This document shows, in pieces, positions 46,001-55,450 of a stretch of DNA of 64,000 nt. The notes under the pieces were generated by a model. It made no database searches and was not told the origin of the DNA. It was given only the letters and a program-made list of their open reading frames with translations. Every line of letters begins with the position of its first letter. The stretch's first letter is position 1. The DNA is from CAZROT01 sp964601895 (lineage in GTDB: Bacteria > Pseudomonadota > Gammaproteobacteria > Enterobacterales > Enterobacteriaceae), in the NCBI GenBank assembly GCA_964601895.1, contig CAZROT010000003.1:124001-188000 (forward strand), read 5' to 3'. The position numbers were made by a program, and so were the translations under genes.

Positions 46001-46489
46001 AGCGATGGGACGAAATTTCGGCGTTTTGCTCAGGAGCTGACTCTGGGTAATCTGATATATCTGGCTAACAAACAGCTCGAACAGCTCCACGGGCGTTACT
46101 TTCTGCAACGTAAACTTCCTGATGCCATGGAACTGCAGGTGGTAGACAGCTGGCAGGCCGATACCCTGCGTGATACCAGGACCCTATCGGGTGGTGAAAG
46201 CTTTTTAGTCAGCCTTGCGCTAGCCCTAGGATTATCTGATTTGATAAGCCACAATACGCATATCAATTCGTTATTCCTTGATGAAGGATTTGGCACTCTG
46301 GATACAGAAACGCTGGATACCGTGTTAAATGCGCTGGATAAACTCAATGCCTGCGGTAAAACAATAGGCGTTATCAGCCATGTTGAGGCGATGAAAGAAC
46401 GTATTCCTGTACAGATTCAGGTAAATAAACTAAATGGCTCAGGTATCAGTAAATTAGATAAAATTTATGCCTGCAAGTCAGCAGAGTAG
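43019..46489 (+). CDS. sbcC: Nuclease SbcCD subunit C, lacking a CxxC zinc hook
   Basis: SbcC is the Rad50/SMC-like ATPase of SbcCD. Walker A is GSTGAGKT at residues 37-44. The C-terminal lobe has TLSGGESFLVSLALALGLSDL and SLFLDEGFGTLD. About 900 residues between them are glutamine-rich coiled coil. The start is ATG 43019 (MKILSLRLKNINSLK), not ATG 43004. The zinc-hook CxxC that normally sits at the coiled-coil apex (CPLC in E. coli) is absent: the only closely spaced pair is CQARC, with three residues between, and the central helix break near TLMPGMSLKQPS contains no cysteine. Confidence 0.94.
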   Translation: MKILSLRLKNINSLKDEWKIDFTAEPFASNGLFFITGSTGAGKTTLLDAICLALYHRTPRLEISTSQNELMTRYTAESLAEVEFEMRGIGYRAFWSQRRAKNSPQGNLQPAKVELALRASGKILADKVQDKLALIIKITGLDFARFNKSMMLSQGQFAAFLNTHANDRAELLEKLTGSEIYSTLSMQVFLRHKQAKVHLDGLHAQADAIELLDEKGYQDLTQQLQNLKVEEQSLLHQQEQLQAHQQWLKQENELQQTHAQLSRQLTEASARLHHARPQLEKLADSERAEKLRPLYDNEEHALQELHKVEQHISQLSEEAQQQQTALLSLINASEQAQRIVHESTQYLQEQEAVINQQVIPLDHQIHLLEQALVQQEQEQQQLQDRVAQKQLETSAHKQQIQQIEQKLAELSHWPGEHPHYPHWGSWITLWRERLTGFAHDEKTDKACQARCRKLQKQLQQLNLRKNALQSTDKHQRERNEQAFLKLTAARKNYTSLRYTQEEQAASQEFSTLIQQRPARQRLSNLTALIHHAQSQLTQQNRRLTEQVHKIEECLLQHTRHCQASEQQNQELGTQQRLLEQQQQQLKQDIAHTEAQLSDYLHQWQILAETLMPGMSLKQPSIVESYLNHCEIREQHLQQQLITLEEASQYWHQVRDEWDRILADNQSNEQAYALNSLQIATTECTLAELQQTTAAQQQHSASQYADFAQTLAQFSLPLPEKQDYSQWLNARQQEWHTWQEAQQEKKTLESQLIALTTKTDTLEQSLQEVIQRAGGLNEQKQHHTKQLTAAKQQRQLLLGECDVEEARSAMRQQNNTYQHTLQLAQHRLQQAHETHNILTGQIHCITQQQRQKKSDWQQAKSSFTHALSQSVFTDKTSFLQALLSEMQRQQLTALKEQLSRQVQEMQLLSQQIQQALEKHRQESAPLPHFLPDNITTELTQLNATLKNNVLQQGELCQRLEKDATHRANQQQLLLQIHHSQQEYDDLCYLNQLIGSSDGTKFRRFAQELTLGNLIYLANKQLEQLHGRYFLQRKLPDAMELQVVDSWQADTLRDTRTLSGGESFLVSLALALGLSDLISHNTHINSLFLDEGFGTLDTETLDTVLNALDKLNACGKTIGVISHVEAMKERIPVQIQVNKLNGSGISKLDKIYACKSAE

Positions 46490-46612
46490 GCTGGCCAGTA
46501 ATCAGACTGGTCTTTGGTATAAAACGATATCCTTTCAGCAGGTTATAACTATAATCGTCATGTACATACGCAACACCAGGCCTGTATAATAATTTAATAC
46601 ACTATCACGCTG

Positions 46613-47368
46613 TTATATAAATCTCCTGAACCTGTCTGATTTCACCGCTTCATCCTGTTGCAATTCTCGCATTAGTCTGGCCAGCTCTCTTTCTTTTCCC
46701 AGTGGCATATTTTCAAACTGAAAACTCAATATTGACTTTGAGGTTGTTGTTGCATTTCTATTAAAAGTTTTTCTTTGCATGGTTTGAATATATTTCAAAT
46801 CAAAAGAATGTTTACCGAAGCCTTTAAAATCTAATACCGCATCACGAATCATCTCATCTGTTTTTATTGAGAAAAGTTCTTTTCTATCAAAATAAAGGCC
46901 TACGCCACCATTAGAAATATCTGCTATTTTGAATTTAAAATCACTGCCATCAGCCAGTTTACCACTGCAGAAATAACCGGCTGCTTCAGAAAGTTTAAAT
47001 CGATAATCTCCACGGCGCTGTGTAATACTGATTTGTTCAGGTATTATTGCGGCAAAAACAGGCAATGATTGCATTTTCTGCTCCTCAATATTTGCGCATT
47101 TGAATTCAATATATTGGCTATGTAATTCCCCAAAAAAGGTTAATTCTTCTAACTCGCTGGAGTGTGGATTTTTTCCTTTCTCATCAACCAGTTCGAATAA
47201 AAACTTGTCACTGTCAGATAAAACATCAAGGATGGTACCGGTAAATTCATTTTTTGCACTGCTTATCATAAGAATAGTGCCATGTCTTTTTAAATCCAGT
47301 AATAGCTTTTTACTTTTATTTTTCCTTCTTTTTTTATTTTTGTTTTTTATATTAAATAGTTTAAACAC
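46613..47368 (-). CDS. PilZ-domain protein with YcgR-like N-terminus
   Basis: This probable c-di-GMP receptor has 251 residues. The PilZ signature is complete: RRGDYR (118-123) and the DISNGGVG segment (150-157). A preceding domain of about 100 residues (FTGTILDVLSDSDKFLFELVD) resembles the YcgR N-terminal domain, which suggests flagellar brake or motility control. The first 25 residues are very lysine/arginine-rich. GTG 47368 is preceded by GGAG six bases upstream. No flagellar or cyclase genes are nearby. Confidence 0.82.
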   Translation of the reverse strand: MFKLFNIKNKNKKRRKNKSKKLLLDLKRHGTILMISSAKNEFTGTILDVLSDSDKFLFELVDEKGKNPHSSELEELTFFGELHSQYIEFKCANIEEQKMQSLPVFAAIIPEQISITQRRGDYRFKLSEAAGYFCSGKLADGSDFKFKIADISNGGVGLYFDRKELFSIKTDEMIRDAVLDFKGFGKHSFDLKYIQTMQRKTFNRNATTTSKSILSFQFENMPLGKERELARLMRELQQDEAVKSDRFRRFI

Positions 47369-48046
47369 TGGCTACTCCTCTATATTGTTAATTTACCACT
47401 GCATCATCCAGGATATAACACATAGAACTGCAATAATGAGTTATCGGCATGCAATGCAAAAACTTTACTATAATAACATCATACCGGTTAATTATTGTGC
47501 GTCCTTCTGAATCATTCACCGTGCCATGGATACAAAACAGTCTGACTGATAGCATCACAAGGATACACAATATGTTTACTATTATAGCGATATATTAATC
47601 CGTAAAACTACAGCTTAATTATGAATAAAAGAGTCATTAATCTGTTGTAAGAATAATGGATTGAAATAATCAATATACCAGCGAGGTAAATCATCTGGAT
47701 GAACCTAGTTGGATTTACTCAGTAACCTGTCACAGCAGGATAAAGATATAACAGTGGCCAGATACATAAGAAACCCGCTCAGGAAATGATAAAATAGATA
47801 TAACCTGCTAAATTAAGTAGCGTAACTCTATATTCAAGATAAAACTTCCTGAAATATCAGCAAAATATGCAATCATGAAGGCAGATATTAATACAAACGG
47901 ATCATAATGAAATATAATTTGCTATTATTCTATTTAGTACATATCAATTTGTTAAAAACACAGGTTTCCTGATGTCCCGGTAACAGGCATTAGCGAATAT
48001 AGTCAAAAATAGCGCACTGATTTACGCTTATCTGAGTGAAAATATA
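47369..48046. other. AT-rich intergenic region without recognisable gene
   Basis: This region of about 680 bp separates the divergent PilZ and TDT-family genes. Short frames exist but have no convincing ribosome binding site, codon pattern or family motif. I see no RNA gene or repeat. It probably holds both promoters. Confidence 0.4.
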
Positions 48047-49039
48047 ATGCAATCCACCAACAATCAGATCCGGCAAAAAAAAATCAGCACATCTTCTGTT
48101 CAGCATCTCCCTGTCAGCTTATTTGGATCTGTTATGGGGCTGGCCGGATTGAGTCTTGCCTGGCGTGCCATGGATCAGTATTATGGCATCGGTAATTCCA
48201 TTTCTGACGTTATTGGTGTTATTGCTGCCACTGTCTTCATTATCTTAAGTCTTGCTTACCTGACTAAACTGATAAAATATCCACAATCCGTCATTGCGGA
48301 ATTCAGTCACTCAACCAGCCGGAATTTTTTTGGTACTATCATCATAGCCATGTTACTGCTGTCCGCAGTAGCAAACCCCTACTACCAGACCTTCAGCGAG
48401 AATCTCTGGACTACCGCCAGTCTGTTGATGTTGATGTTGAGTCTGTATGTTGTTTCCCATTTAAAAAGTGGTAATCATAATCCCGAGCATATTATTCCTG
48501 CGCTTATTATTTCCTGTGTCGGCCCACTCAATATACCCGCCACGGGAGCCCTTATGCAGATGCCATGGGCAGCCGAGTTAAATCTTTTTGCTCTGGCAAC
48601 AGGGGCATTCCTGGCAATCGTGTTCATTGTCATGATAGTGTCACGCCTGATTCATTATGAGCCTCTCAGTAGAAATATGACGCCTTCCCTGCTTATCCTG
48701 ATTTCGCCATTTGAAGTCGGTTTTTTAGCTTACACCAGCCTCTTTAATGTGACTGACAGATTTGCCGGTATGCTTTTCTACGCCGGCATTTTTCTGTTTA
48801 TCATACTGTCCATTAAGGTGTTTTTTCGTAAAATTCCTTTTACCACCGCGTGGTGGGCGGTCAGTTTCCCTGTTGCTGCCATGAGTAAGGCTGCCCTGAA
48901 ATATGCCTGGATACAGGATACCGCCCCGCTGTGGTTTATTGCCTGCCTGATTTTGCTATTACTGAACCTGATAGTCGCCATACTTACAATCAAAACATTG
49001 CTGAGTTTATTAACGGGCAAGCTACTGTCAGCGAGTTAG
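48047..49039 (+). CDS. TDT/SLAC1-family transporter (TehA-like)
   Basis: This 330-residue integral membrane protein has about ten helices. The opening HLPVSLFGSVMGLAGLSLAWR matches the SLAC1/TehA family motif (LP.gyFg.vmG..Glg.awr). The family includes TehA and dicarboxylate or anion channels; the substrate here is unknown. The length equals E. coli TehA, but internal similarity looks moderate, so I give no gene symbol. No tehB is adjacent. Confidence 0.82.
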   Translation: MQSTNNQIRQKKISTSSVQHLPVSLFGSVMGLAGLSLAWRAMDQYYGIGNSISDVIGVIAATVFIILSLAYLTKLIKYPQSVIAEFSHSTSRNFFGTIIIAMLLLSAVANPYYQTFSENLWTTASLLMLMLSLYVVSHLKSGNHNPEHIIPALIISCVGPLNIPATGALMQMPWAAELNLFALATGAFLAIVFIVMIVSRLIHYEPLSRNMTPSLLILISPFEVGFLAYTSLFNVTDRFAGMLFYAGIFLFIILSIKVFFRKIPFTTAWWAVSFPVAAMSKAALKYAWIQDTAPLWFIACLILLLLNLIVAILTIKTLLSLLTGKLLSAS

Positions 49040-49224
49040 TGCGGCTATTATACCTGATGCATGCTAAAACGACCGAAATCATCGCATCCTGCCAGAAACA
49101 GCAGGGAAACCTGTCTGCCCTTTAGCAGATTAACAATGAATTCACTGCATTGGTTGATAGCAATAAGCTGTGCTTTTTCAGGTATTTTTCGCTTTGATAT
49201 GCGGTAAAGGTTACTGAAAAAATA

Positions 49225-49776
49225 TTACCTGTAGCGATAATGATAAGCATCAAGATCTATCAGGGATACCAGTGCTGCACTACCTCCCGATCTTTGCGGT
49301 GCCTCGTGAAATGCCCGTATCCATGGTGATTGAACAAGCCAGAAAGGAATACATTGTTTGAGTATGTTTTTGCCATGGCCATGTATAATACAGACACAAC
49401 CGACACGCCGATGGCAACAGGCCACAATAAACGCAGCCAGCTGCCATTTTGCCTGATATTGCGTCAATCCATGCAAATCGAGAAAGCATTCCGGTACATA
49501 ATCACCCTGCCTGAGCTGACGAATTTCATTATCGTTCATGTCAGATCGGTAATAACATCGGGAATTTTCCCTGACGAAACTGGATTGAAATTCATCAGAA
49601 AAATACCGGTGGGTATCAATCTGCTCCTGAAGCAGGCGTTCTGACTTACTTTTTGTCCTTTTTCTTTGCCGGCGCTGCGTGATAACACGATCCTGTAATA
49701 ACATCGTAGTTCCAGATACCGCTTCCTGAAAAAGGGCCCGTTCTTCCTGACTCAGAAGAGAATAATTTTTGCTCAT
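49225..49776 (-). CDS. smrB: Smr-domain endonuclease SmrB
   Basis: SmrB cleaves mRNA at collided ribosomes. The 183-residue protein has the SmrB N-terminus (MSKNYSLLSQEERALFQEAV), the Smr motifs LDLHGLTQYQAKWQL and IIHGHGKNILKQ, and a C-terminal GGSAALVSLI. The order and length match E. coli YfcN/SmrB. It is a single gene divergent from sseA. Confidence 0.93.
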   Translation of the reverse strand: MSKNYSLLSQEERALFQEAVSGTTMLLQDRVITQRRQRKRTKSKSERLLQEQIDTHRYFSDEFQSSFVRENSRCYYRSDMNDNEIRQLRQGDYVPECFLDLHGLTQYQAKWQLAAFIVACCHRRVGCVCIIHGHGKNILKQCIPFWLVQSPWIRAFHEAPQRSGGSAALVSLIDLDAYHYRYR

Positions 49777-49991
49777 TTTTTCTGTCTGGTACCCACCCTG
49801 TCAAATCATTAACACTAGCAATGCACTACGTGATGCATGCAATAGCAGTCCATCATCTCCTGCGACGCAGCGACCGGTACTGTATCACAGGTAACAGATT
49901 AAAAAATCACCTGGTTGAATAACTGGTTATTTTTACTTGATATTAATTATAATAATAGCGTTCGTTTTTAATAAAAGGCTGCAGAACTGCT

Positions 49992-50840
49992 ATGATTTCT
50001 CCTTTTCTGGTCACAACACAATGGCTGTCAGAACATCTTAATGACAGCCGTATCGCCATTGTAGATGCGCGCATGTCACCGCCTGGTTTAACTCCGCCTC
50101 AAGACATATCCGCTGAATTTGCACGCGGTCATATTCCGGGAGCTGTCTATTTTGATATTGCTAAAATTGCCGATATCACCACAGCGCTGCCTTATATGTT
50201 GCCATCAGCTGATGTTTTCAGTAAGGCGATGGGTGAGCTGGGGATTAATAATCAACAAGATGTTGTCGTCTATGATGACAGTGCACTATTCTCTGCGCCC
50301 AGAGTCTGGTGGACGCTCAGTATCTTTGGTGTAAAGAATGTTTACGTACTTGATGGCGGTCTGGCTCAATGGAAGCAGGACGGTTATGCCATAGAAACAG
50401 GAACAGCATCTCGCACCAGGCAAACCTTTATCCCGACATTTAATCAACAGGCAGTCAACACTGCACAAGATGTACTGTCAGCCAGCGAAAATAAAAACAG
50501 TCAGATTCTGGATGCCCGATCTGTCGTCAGGTTTTCTGGTACTACCGAAGAGCCGCGCCCCGGACTGCGGGCCGGGCATATCCCGGGTAGCATTAATATT
50601 CCTTATACCGAATTGCTTGAAAATGGAAAACTAAAATCACTCGAGGCACTCCATCAACTCTTTCAGCACAAAGGGGTCTATCTTAACAGGCCAATTATCA
50701 CCAGCTGTGGTTCCGGTATTACTGCTGCAATATTGCTACTCGCTCTGCGCTCTCTCAACGCTGAACAGGTTTCTCTTTACGATGGCTCATGGGCACAATG
50801 GGGAGCTTCTAGTCTGCCAGTGGAAAAATCTGCAGATTAA
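49992..50840 (+). CDS. sseA: 3-mercaptopyruvate/thiosulfate sulfurtransferase
   Basis: This enzyme has two rhodanese domains in 282 residues. The active cysteine is Cys239 in ITSCGSGITA, the CGSG(V/I)TA loop typical of SseA mercaptopyruvate sulfurtransferases. The first domain (IVDARMSPPG, GHIPGAVYFDI) is the inactive structural one, and RPGLRAGHIPGSINIPY precedes the active loop. Confidence 0.93.
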   Translation: MISPFLVTTQWLSEHLNDSRIAIVDARMSPPGLTPPQDISAEFARGHIPGAVYFDIAKIADITTALPYMLPSADVFSKAMGELGINNQQDVVVYDDSALFSAPRVWWTLSIFGVKNVYVLDGGLAQWKQDGYAIETGTASRTRQTFIPTFNQQAVNTAQDVLSASENKNSQILDARSVVRFSGTTEEPRPGLRAGHIPGSINIPYTELLENGKLKSLEALHQLFQHKGVYLNRPIITSCGSGITAAILLLALRSLNAEQVSLYDGSWAQWGASSLPVEKSAD

Positions 50841-51096
50841 TAATGTTTGTATTTTTTCTGTTGGCAGGCTGTGTAAACAGGTTACGTGCATACCCAGCAT
50901 AACGGCCGTGACTTCACATAATGTGTGCCTGCGATAGCCAAAATATACAGCGGAATAAGAGCGCTGCCTGCAATAAAACCAGATGGATTTCTCATCGGAA
51001 ATCTGTCTGGTTGCTGGCCTGCATCAGTTATACCTGGTAAGCCTGACGGTTTTTGCCATTTCCCACCAGGACTTCATTGGATTGGAAAATCACAAC

Positions 51097-52035
51097 TCAG
51101 ACATTCATTATTTTTTTTGCAGCAAGAAAAAAAGCATACTGATTGACTGCTTCTTTATGAATACTGAATTCGCCATTTTCCAGCATAAAGCTTATTCTGA
51201 TATAAAGCTGACTTTTAGGAACAGTCCTGCTTTCTGTGGATGAAATAATCTTTTCTTTATCAGAGATAATGAGTTTACTGTCACCCTCTTCATCTTTTTC
51301 TGGTGCATAACCTGCGTGCTTTACTCTGGCAGCTACACGTAATTCGATAGAATGATTTTCATAAAAACAATAGGTAATATCCTGATTATTTCTGTCAAGA
51401 GTCACATTATTGAGTCCTTTATCAAACTCGTTAACATTCTCTTTAAAAAGTTGATTAGCTGTCATATCCTCCCTGACTTTAAGGAGTTGACCTAACACAA
51501 TCTGCACCAGACCCTGGTGAAAAAATTTAGAAATGCTTTCTATATTTTGTTCAACCCATTTAAATTCATCTTTTTCAATTTCTTTTTTAAATAATTCAAA
51601 TGAAGCATTTTCATCGCCTGCTACTGATATCTTTGTTTCACCAATAAAATAATTTGATCTGGCTAAGTCAGCAAACATATCATAATTCATTCTGTCTTCC
51701 AGATTCTTTTTGGTGTTCCCTGATAGCAGCCAGGTAATTGTAGACATGCAGGTTGTGCGTACACTTTTCGTTTCTTTTTCTTCACGAATATAATTATTTA
51801 TTTCATTAACAATTCTCTGTGCCATTTCTTCAGAAAAATCGCCAGAAATTTCAACATTATGACCACTTGCCGCGGCAATGCCCGATTCGTTTGATGTATT
51901 GCTCATATTACTCAACTGAGTTAACAGAGCAGGAGCATTTTGTCCTGTTGATAACAGAGGTTGAACATCATGAGTAAGATTATCATAATTAATATTAGGT
52001 GTTATATTAATCGTAGCTACAGATAAACGTTCCAT
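51097..52035 (-). CDS. Unknown protein of about 312 residues
   Basis: I do not recognise this protein. It is soluble-looking, rich in Asn, Glu and Lys, has no signal peptide, and begins MERLSVATINITPNINYDNL. The ATG at 52035 follows AGGA by seven bases and is preferred to the longer frame at 52050. The gene is AT-rich and flanked by an AT-rich interval of about 560 bp, unlike the sseA and smrB genes beside it, which suggests transfer. An effector role is possible but has no motif support. Confidence 0.6.
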   Translation of the reverse strand: MERLSVATINITPNINYDNLTHDVQPLLSTGQNAPALLTQLSNMSNTSNESGIAAASGHNVEISGDFSEEMAQRIVNEINNYIREEKETKSVRTTCMSTITWLLSGNTKKNLEDRMNYDMFADLARSNYFIGETKISVAGDENASFELFKKEIEKDEFKWVEQNIESISKFFHQGLVQIVLGQLLKVREDMTANQLFKENVNEFDKGLNNVTLDRNNQDITYCFYENHSIELRVAARVKHAGYAPEKDEEGDSKLIISDKEKIISSTESRTVPKSQLYIRISFMLENGEFSIHKEAVNQYAFFLAAKKIMNV

Positions 52036-52596
52036 AAATATATCCTGCATTTAAGTAAAAATGACGTTAATTTTATAGCTTAAAATAAATAAAAAAATGA
52101 AATCAACATCACAATATATTAAAATTACAACATATATTTATATACATTAATTAATAATTATATCATAGTAAATGATATACATTTACTATTTTGCACTAAG
52201 ATTAACGTAATTTAAACATATAGCCGGCTCAATAAATACTAATTAAAAGCAATAACCCATTGATTTTTAAGTAATCACAATTTAAGCTGTTTAAAAAACA
52301 TAACATCAAAAAAGACGAAAACTAATAGACTAACAAAAAATAAAAAACTACTGATAGCATTTTGCTAAAAGCATTAATTAACAGTAAACTAGATATTGTT
52401 ATTTGCTATTAATGCTGGCTTATCATCTTTGGTAAAAATTAGCACCTTAAACAGATAAAGGATAAATAATATCCTTATTACTGATTATTAATTTATTAAT
52501 GTTTTTCACTGAAAAACGCCTGGCGTTGATAAAAATATAACCTCTGATCTCAATCACTACTTATAAAATATCTGCTGGCTAAGCACGGAACCCATT
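52036..52596. other. Very AT-rich intergenic region
   Basis: This interval of about 560 bp lies between divergent genes and is dominated by A/T runs. I see no coding frame, RNA gene or clear dyad. It resembles H-NS-type silenced promoter DNA only in composition. Confidence 0.4.
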
Positions 52597-53595
52597 ATGC
52601 ATATTTTCTCTACAATAATATTAACTATTACTTTGCTGACGTTTTTTAGTGCTAATGCAACAACACAACTACGTTTCATCGCCATAGGGGATACCCCTTA
52701 TTCAGAAATTGAAGTTAACGCACTCAAAGAAACACTGCCTGTTGCCATTAAAAAAGCCAATCCTGCTTTTGTAGTACATTACGGCGATATTAAAAATGGT
52801 CAGTCTGATTGCAGCGAAGTACTGCTTAAAGAGCGCCGTGATGATATTTATAACTTATTACCTGGGCTGGTTTTTTACACACCGGGTGACAATGAATGGA
52901 CAGATTGCGATCGGGCTCAATTAAAAAATCCGCTATCAGAACTGGCAGCACTGGACAGAATAAGGCAGTTATTTTTCCATGAGCCCGTAACATTGACTGC
53001 AGACTGGGATTATAAACACCAGCCAGGCTATCCAGAAAATGCCCGCTGGACAAAACAGGATATACTTTTTGTCACCGTACATTTAGTCGGCACTAACAAT
53101 GCCCGCAAAGAAATTCTTAAAGATGATATTGAACTCGCACTGGCACTAGTAGATGCACGTGATCAGGCAAACAGAATCTGGCTTAAAGAGGCTTTTTCAC
53201 AGGCCATGCTAAAAAAATCAAAAGCAGTAGTCATCATCACGCAGGCAGATGTCACAGAAGGGGGCAGCGGTACCTGTGCCGATCATAATAATCGTATAAA
53301 CTGTGATGGCTTTGCTGATTTTTACCAGCACCTGCAACATCAGGCTAAAAATTTTCACGCTCCTGACCAACCGGCAAAACCTGTATTGCTGATACATGGA
53401 GACACCCGCCCTTACTGTTGGGACAAAAAATTTGGCGGAAATGCGGCACTGAATCTCTGGCGACTGAATGCATGGGGTGATTATCAAACCCCACCTGATG
53501 CCACCGAAATTACCGTACAGCCGGACAATATTACTGAGCCTTTCGCGGCCAGGACATTGACAGGCCATAAATTGCCGCAAAGTACCTGTGACTGA
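52597..53595 (+). CDS. Secreted metallophosphoesterase-like protein
   Basis: This 332-residue protein has a cleavable signal peptide (MHIFSTIILTITLLTFFSANA). It has calcineurin-like phosphoesterase motifs in order: FIAIGDTPYS, VVHYGDIKNG, TPGDNEWTDC, TVHLVGTNN and LLIHGDTRPY. It probably acts in the periplasm or outside the cell on a phosphoester that cannot be named. The last 29 codons are repeated 1.94 kb downstream as part of a tandem duplication. Confidence 0.8.
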   Translation: MHIFSTIILTITLLTFFSANATTQLRFIAIGDTPYSEIEVNALKETLPVAIKKANPAFVVHYGDIKNGQSDCSEVLLKERRDDIYNLLPGLVFYTPGDNEWTDCDRAQLKNPLSELAALDRIRQLFFHEPVTLTADWDYKHQPGYPENARWTKQDILFVTVHLVGTNNARKEILKDDIELALALVDARDQANRIWLKEAFSQAMLKKSKAVVIITQADVTEGGSGTCADHNNRINCDGFADFYQHLQHQAKNFHAPDQPAKPVLLIHGDTRPYCWDKKFGGNAALNLWRLNAWGDYQTPPDATEITVQPDNITEPFAARTLTGHKLPQSTCD

Positions 53596-53936
53596 TGGCT
53601 CCCGGCATTCATCAGGCCACTGCCGATAAATTACTTTAAATCAGAAAAAAGCCTGCTCTACCTAATCCTGCTGGCCCCTGAAACAGCAGGATATCCCTTT
53701 GTGGATGGAGCCTGACAGACGTGACAATAAAGTGATTACAGAAATCACTATTGCAGCAGAAATCAGCACCTCCCTGCAGATATCCCCCGGTTGACCAGAT
53801 GGCCGGAGCAGAAAAATATCATATTTTTTCAACGCCTCTTTTATTGCAATGCCCTTATAGTCTGCATCACGCCATAACCACTCTATGGCGGTAGCGTATT
53901 AAGCAAAAATACAACATCTATAAGTAAGGAATACGT

Positions 53937-55277
53937 ATGACGATGACATCCGGCAAAGATGCCAATGGATTTATCAGGGTTTACACTTATGCTTTTACTG
54001 CAGGCAAAGAAGAACAATATCGCATTTCTAAAGGCAAATTGACCTCATTACAGATAAAGCCCATGACAGCACATGAACAAGGGATAATCCAGGGCGGCCT
54101 TAAAGAAATGGAAAAAATGGGAGGCGTAAGGTTCAGAAAGGCCAGAGTGGGTGAAACAGTTGATATCGACTTTGCTACCTTTCGTGAAAGTGAAAAAACC
54201 TCTGACATTAAAAAATTTATGGCTTTTGTCGACAGCTCTGCAGAAAACCGCAGAGTGAGATTCAGCGATACTTATATGTTCGAGCAGATAAAAAAATTAA
54301 CCCGCAACCAGCCGGATGATTTTTTATACTCTCTTCTATATATGCTGGAATTACATCGTCCCGATGAGGTTTTTTCTGAAGATTTCATTAGAATTGATCA
54401 TGATAAGCCGCTAAAAGTACCCAGTGGAAACACACCTGTCCTGAATGACATCATGTTGCCTGTGCGCGAAGTGCAAAAAATCAGGGATGGAAAGCACTGG
54501 CTGGCACGTATTCCCCTCAATGCACAACGTAAACAGACTGAAAATTATCTTATCAGCGAAATGTTAAAAGACGGCAAATCGGTAATAGCCTTTGACGCTA
54601 CATCTTTACAAAGCCCCAGTCGGAATATCCATTCTGGCCTGTCAATCAATAAGATCAAGGACGGCTTCTGGTCACTGCACTTTCAGGGGGGTGACGAAAC
54701 CGAAAAAGTATGGGTAGAAACTACGGATGCAGTCACCACAGCCGATTTCGAGATTGAATTCTGGTACGACGACAGCACCGTTTACCTCCTAAATTTTGCT
54801 GCAACAAATAAAAACGGCCAGGTACCGGCATCGCAGTGGAGGGGGTATTTCTGGAACGATGCAGAGAAGGATTGGACGCTGATACCACAAGAGCTCGCCA
54901 CACCTTTACCACCAACAGTCACCCCTGACGGTGCTGCGCCTGAATTGAGCTCTGGCTCATCAACAAATGATCAATATACCTCCAACACTGGATCACGACC
55001 AGATATGGGTGACTGGCCTAAAGATCGTCCAGGGAAGAATGGCTCACGGCCAGGCGCTGGTGACAATGCCGGACCTGAATGGAACTATGGCTCATTACCA
55101 GAAGAATGTGTTGCCAGCATCACTGGTGTCACTGAGATAGGGTATGTCGATTCGTGGGCACTGTTTGAAGCAGTAACATCCTTTAACCATAATGTGGCGC
55201 CATCAGCGCCGAATACTGGGGATATCATCACCGTGGGCCCGTGGTATTCACCGTCCCCTATTATCGGCAGATATTGA
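53937..55277 (+). CDS. Serralysin-like (M10) protein A, zinc site lost
   Basis: This 446-residue protein is a paralog of the next gene. Its front half follows the M10 layout: MTAHEQGIIQGGLKEMEKMGGVRF (like the FTaeqq..v..al..w...tgi.F region), then VDIDFATF, and at the position of the HExxHxxGxxH zinc helix the sequence YSLLYMLELHRP (131-142). All metal ligands and the catalytic Glu are replaced, so protease activity is not expected. There is no signal peptide. The C-terminal 95 residues (GSRPDMGDWP... to SPSPIIGRY) are nearly identical to protein B. AAGGA precedes the ATG. Family assignment is my inference from motif alignment. Confidence 0.6.
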   Translation: MTMTSGKDANGFIRVYTYAFTAGKEEQYRISKGKLTSLQIKPMTAHEQGIIQGGLKEMEKMGGVRFRKARVGETVDIDFATFRESEKTSDIKKFMAFVDSSAENRRVRFSDTYMFEQIKKLTRNQPDDFLYSLLYMLELHRPDEVFSEDFIRIDHDKPLKVPSGNTPVLNDIMLPVREVQKIRDGKHWLARIPLNAQRKQTENYLISEMLKDGKSVIAFDATSLQSPSRNIHSGLSINKIKDGFWSLHFQGGDETEKVWVETTDAVTTADFEIEFWYDDSTVYLLNFAATNKNGQVPASQWRGYFWNDAEKDWTLIPQELATPLPPTVTPDGAAPELSSGSSTNDQYTSNTGSRPDMGDWPKDRPGKNGSRPGAGDNAGPEWNYGSLPEECVASITGVTEIGYVDSWALFEAVTSFNHNVAPSAPNTGDIITVGPWYSPSPIIGRY

Positions 55278-55399
55278 TTATAACGACACCTGCCCGAAGT
55301 ATCGGCCGTTCCCTGCATCGGGCAAAATGAATACTGCTAAATAATCAGCGCGTCTGCTGATGCCTGGCTGGCCAGTGTACCGGCCAGGCGCTGATTACG

Positions 55400-55427
55400 G
55401 GTACATTTTTATAATGTACCTTTCTCA
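55400..55427 (+). terminator. Hairpin downstream of protein A gene
   Basis: GGTACATT-TTTAT-AATGTACC is followed by TTTCTC. The T-rich tail is short, so this is a moderate terminator candidate. The same sequence follows gene B at about 57472-57499. Confidence 0.45.
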
Positions 55428-55450
55428 GACAATACTGCCATTAATTGCAG

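Larger units (their letters stand above)
53509..55450 (+). repeat. Tandem duplication, unit A
   Basis: The unit begins at ATTACCGTACAGCC inside the 3' end of the phosphoesterase gene and ends just before the second ATTACCGTACAGCC at 55451. It contains an intergenic stretch (53596-53936, no gene seen), pseudo-metalloprotease A and its hairpin-rich 3' region. Unit B follows directly, with high identity at both ends. Confidence 0.88.
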
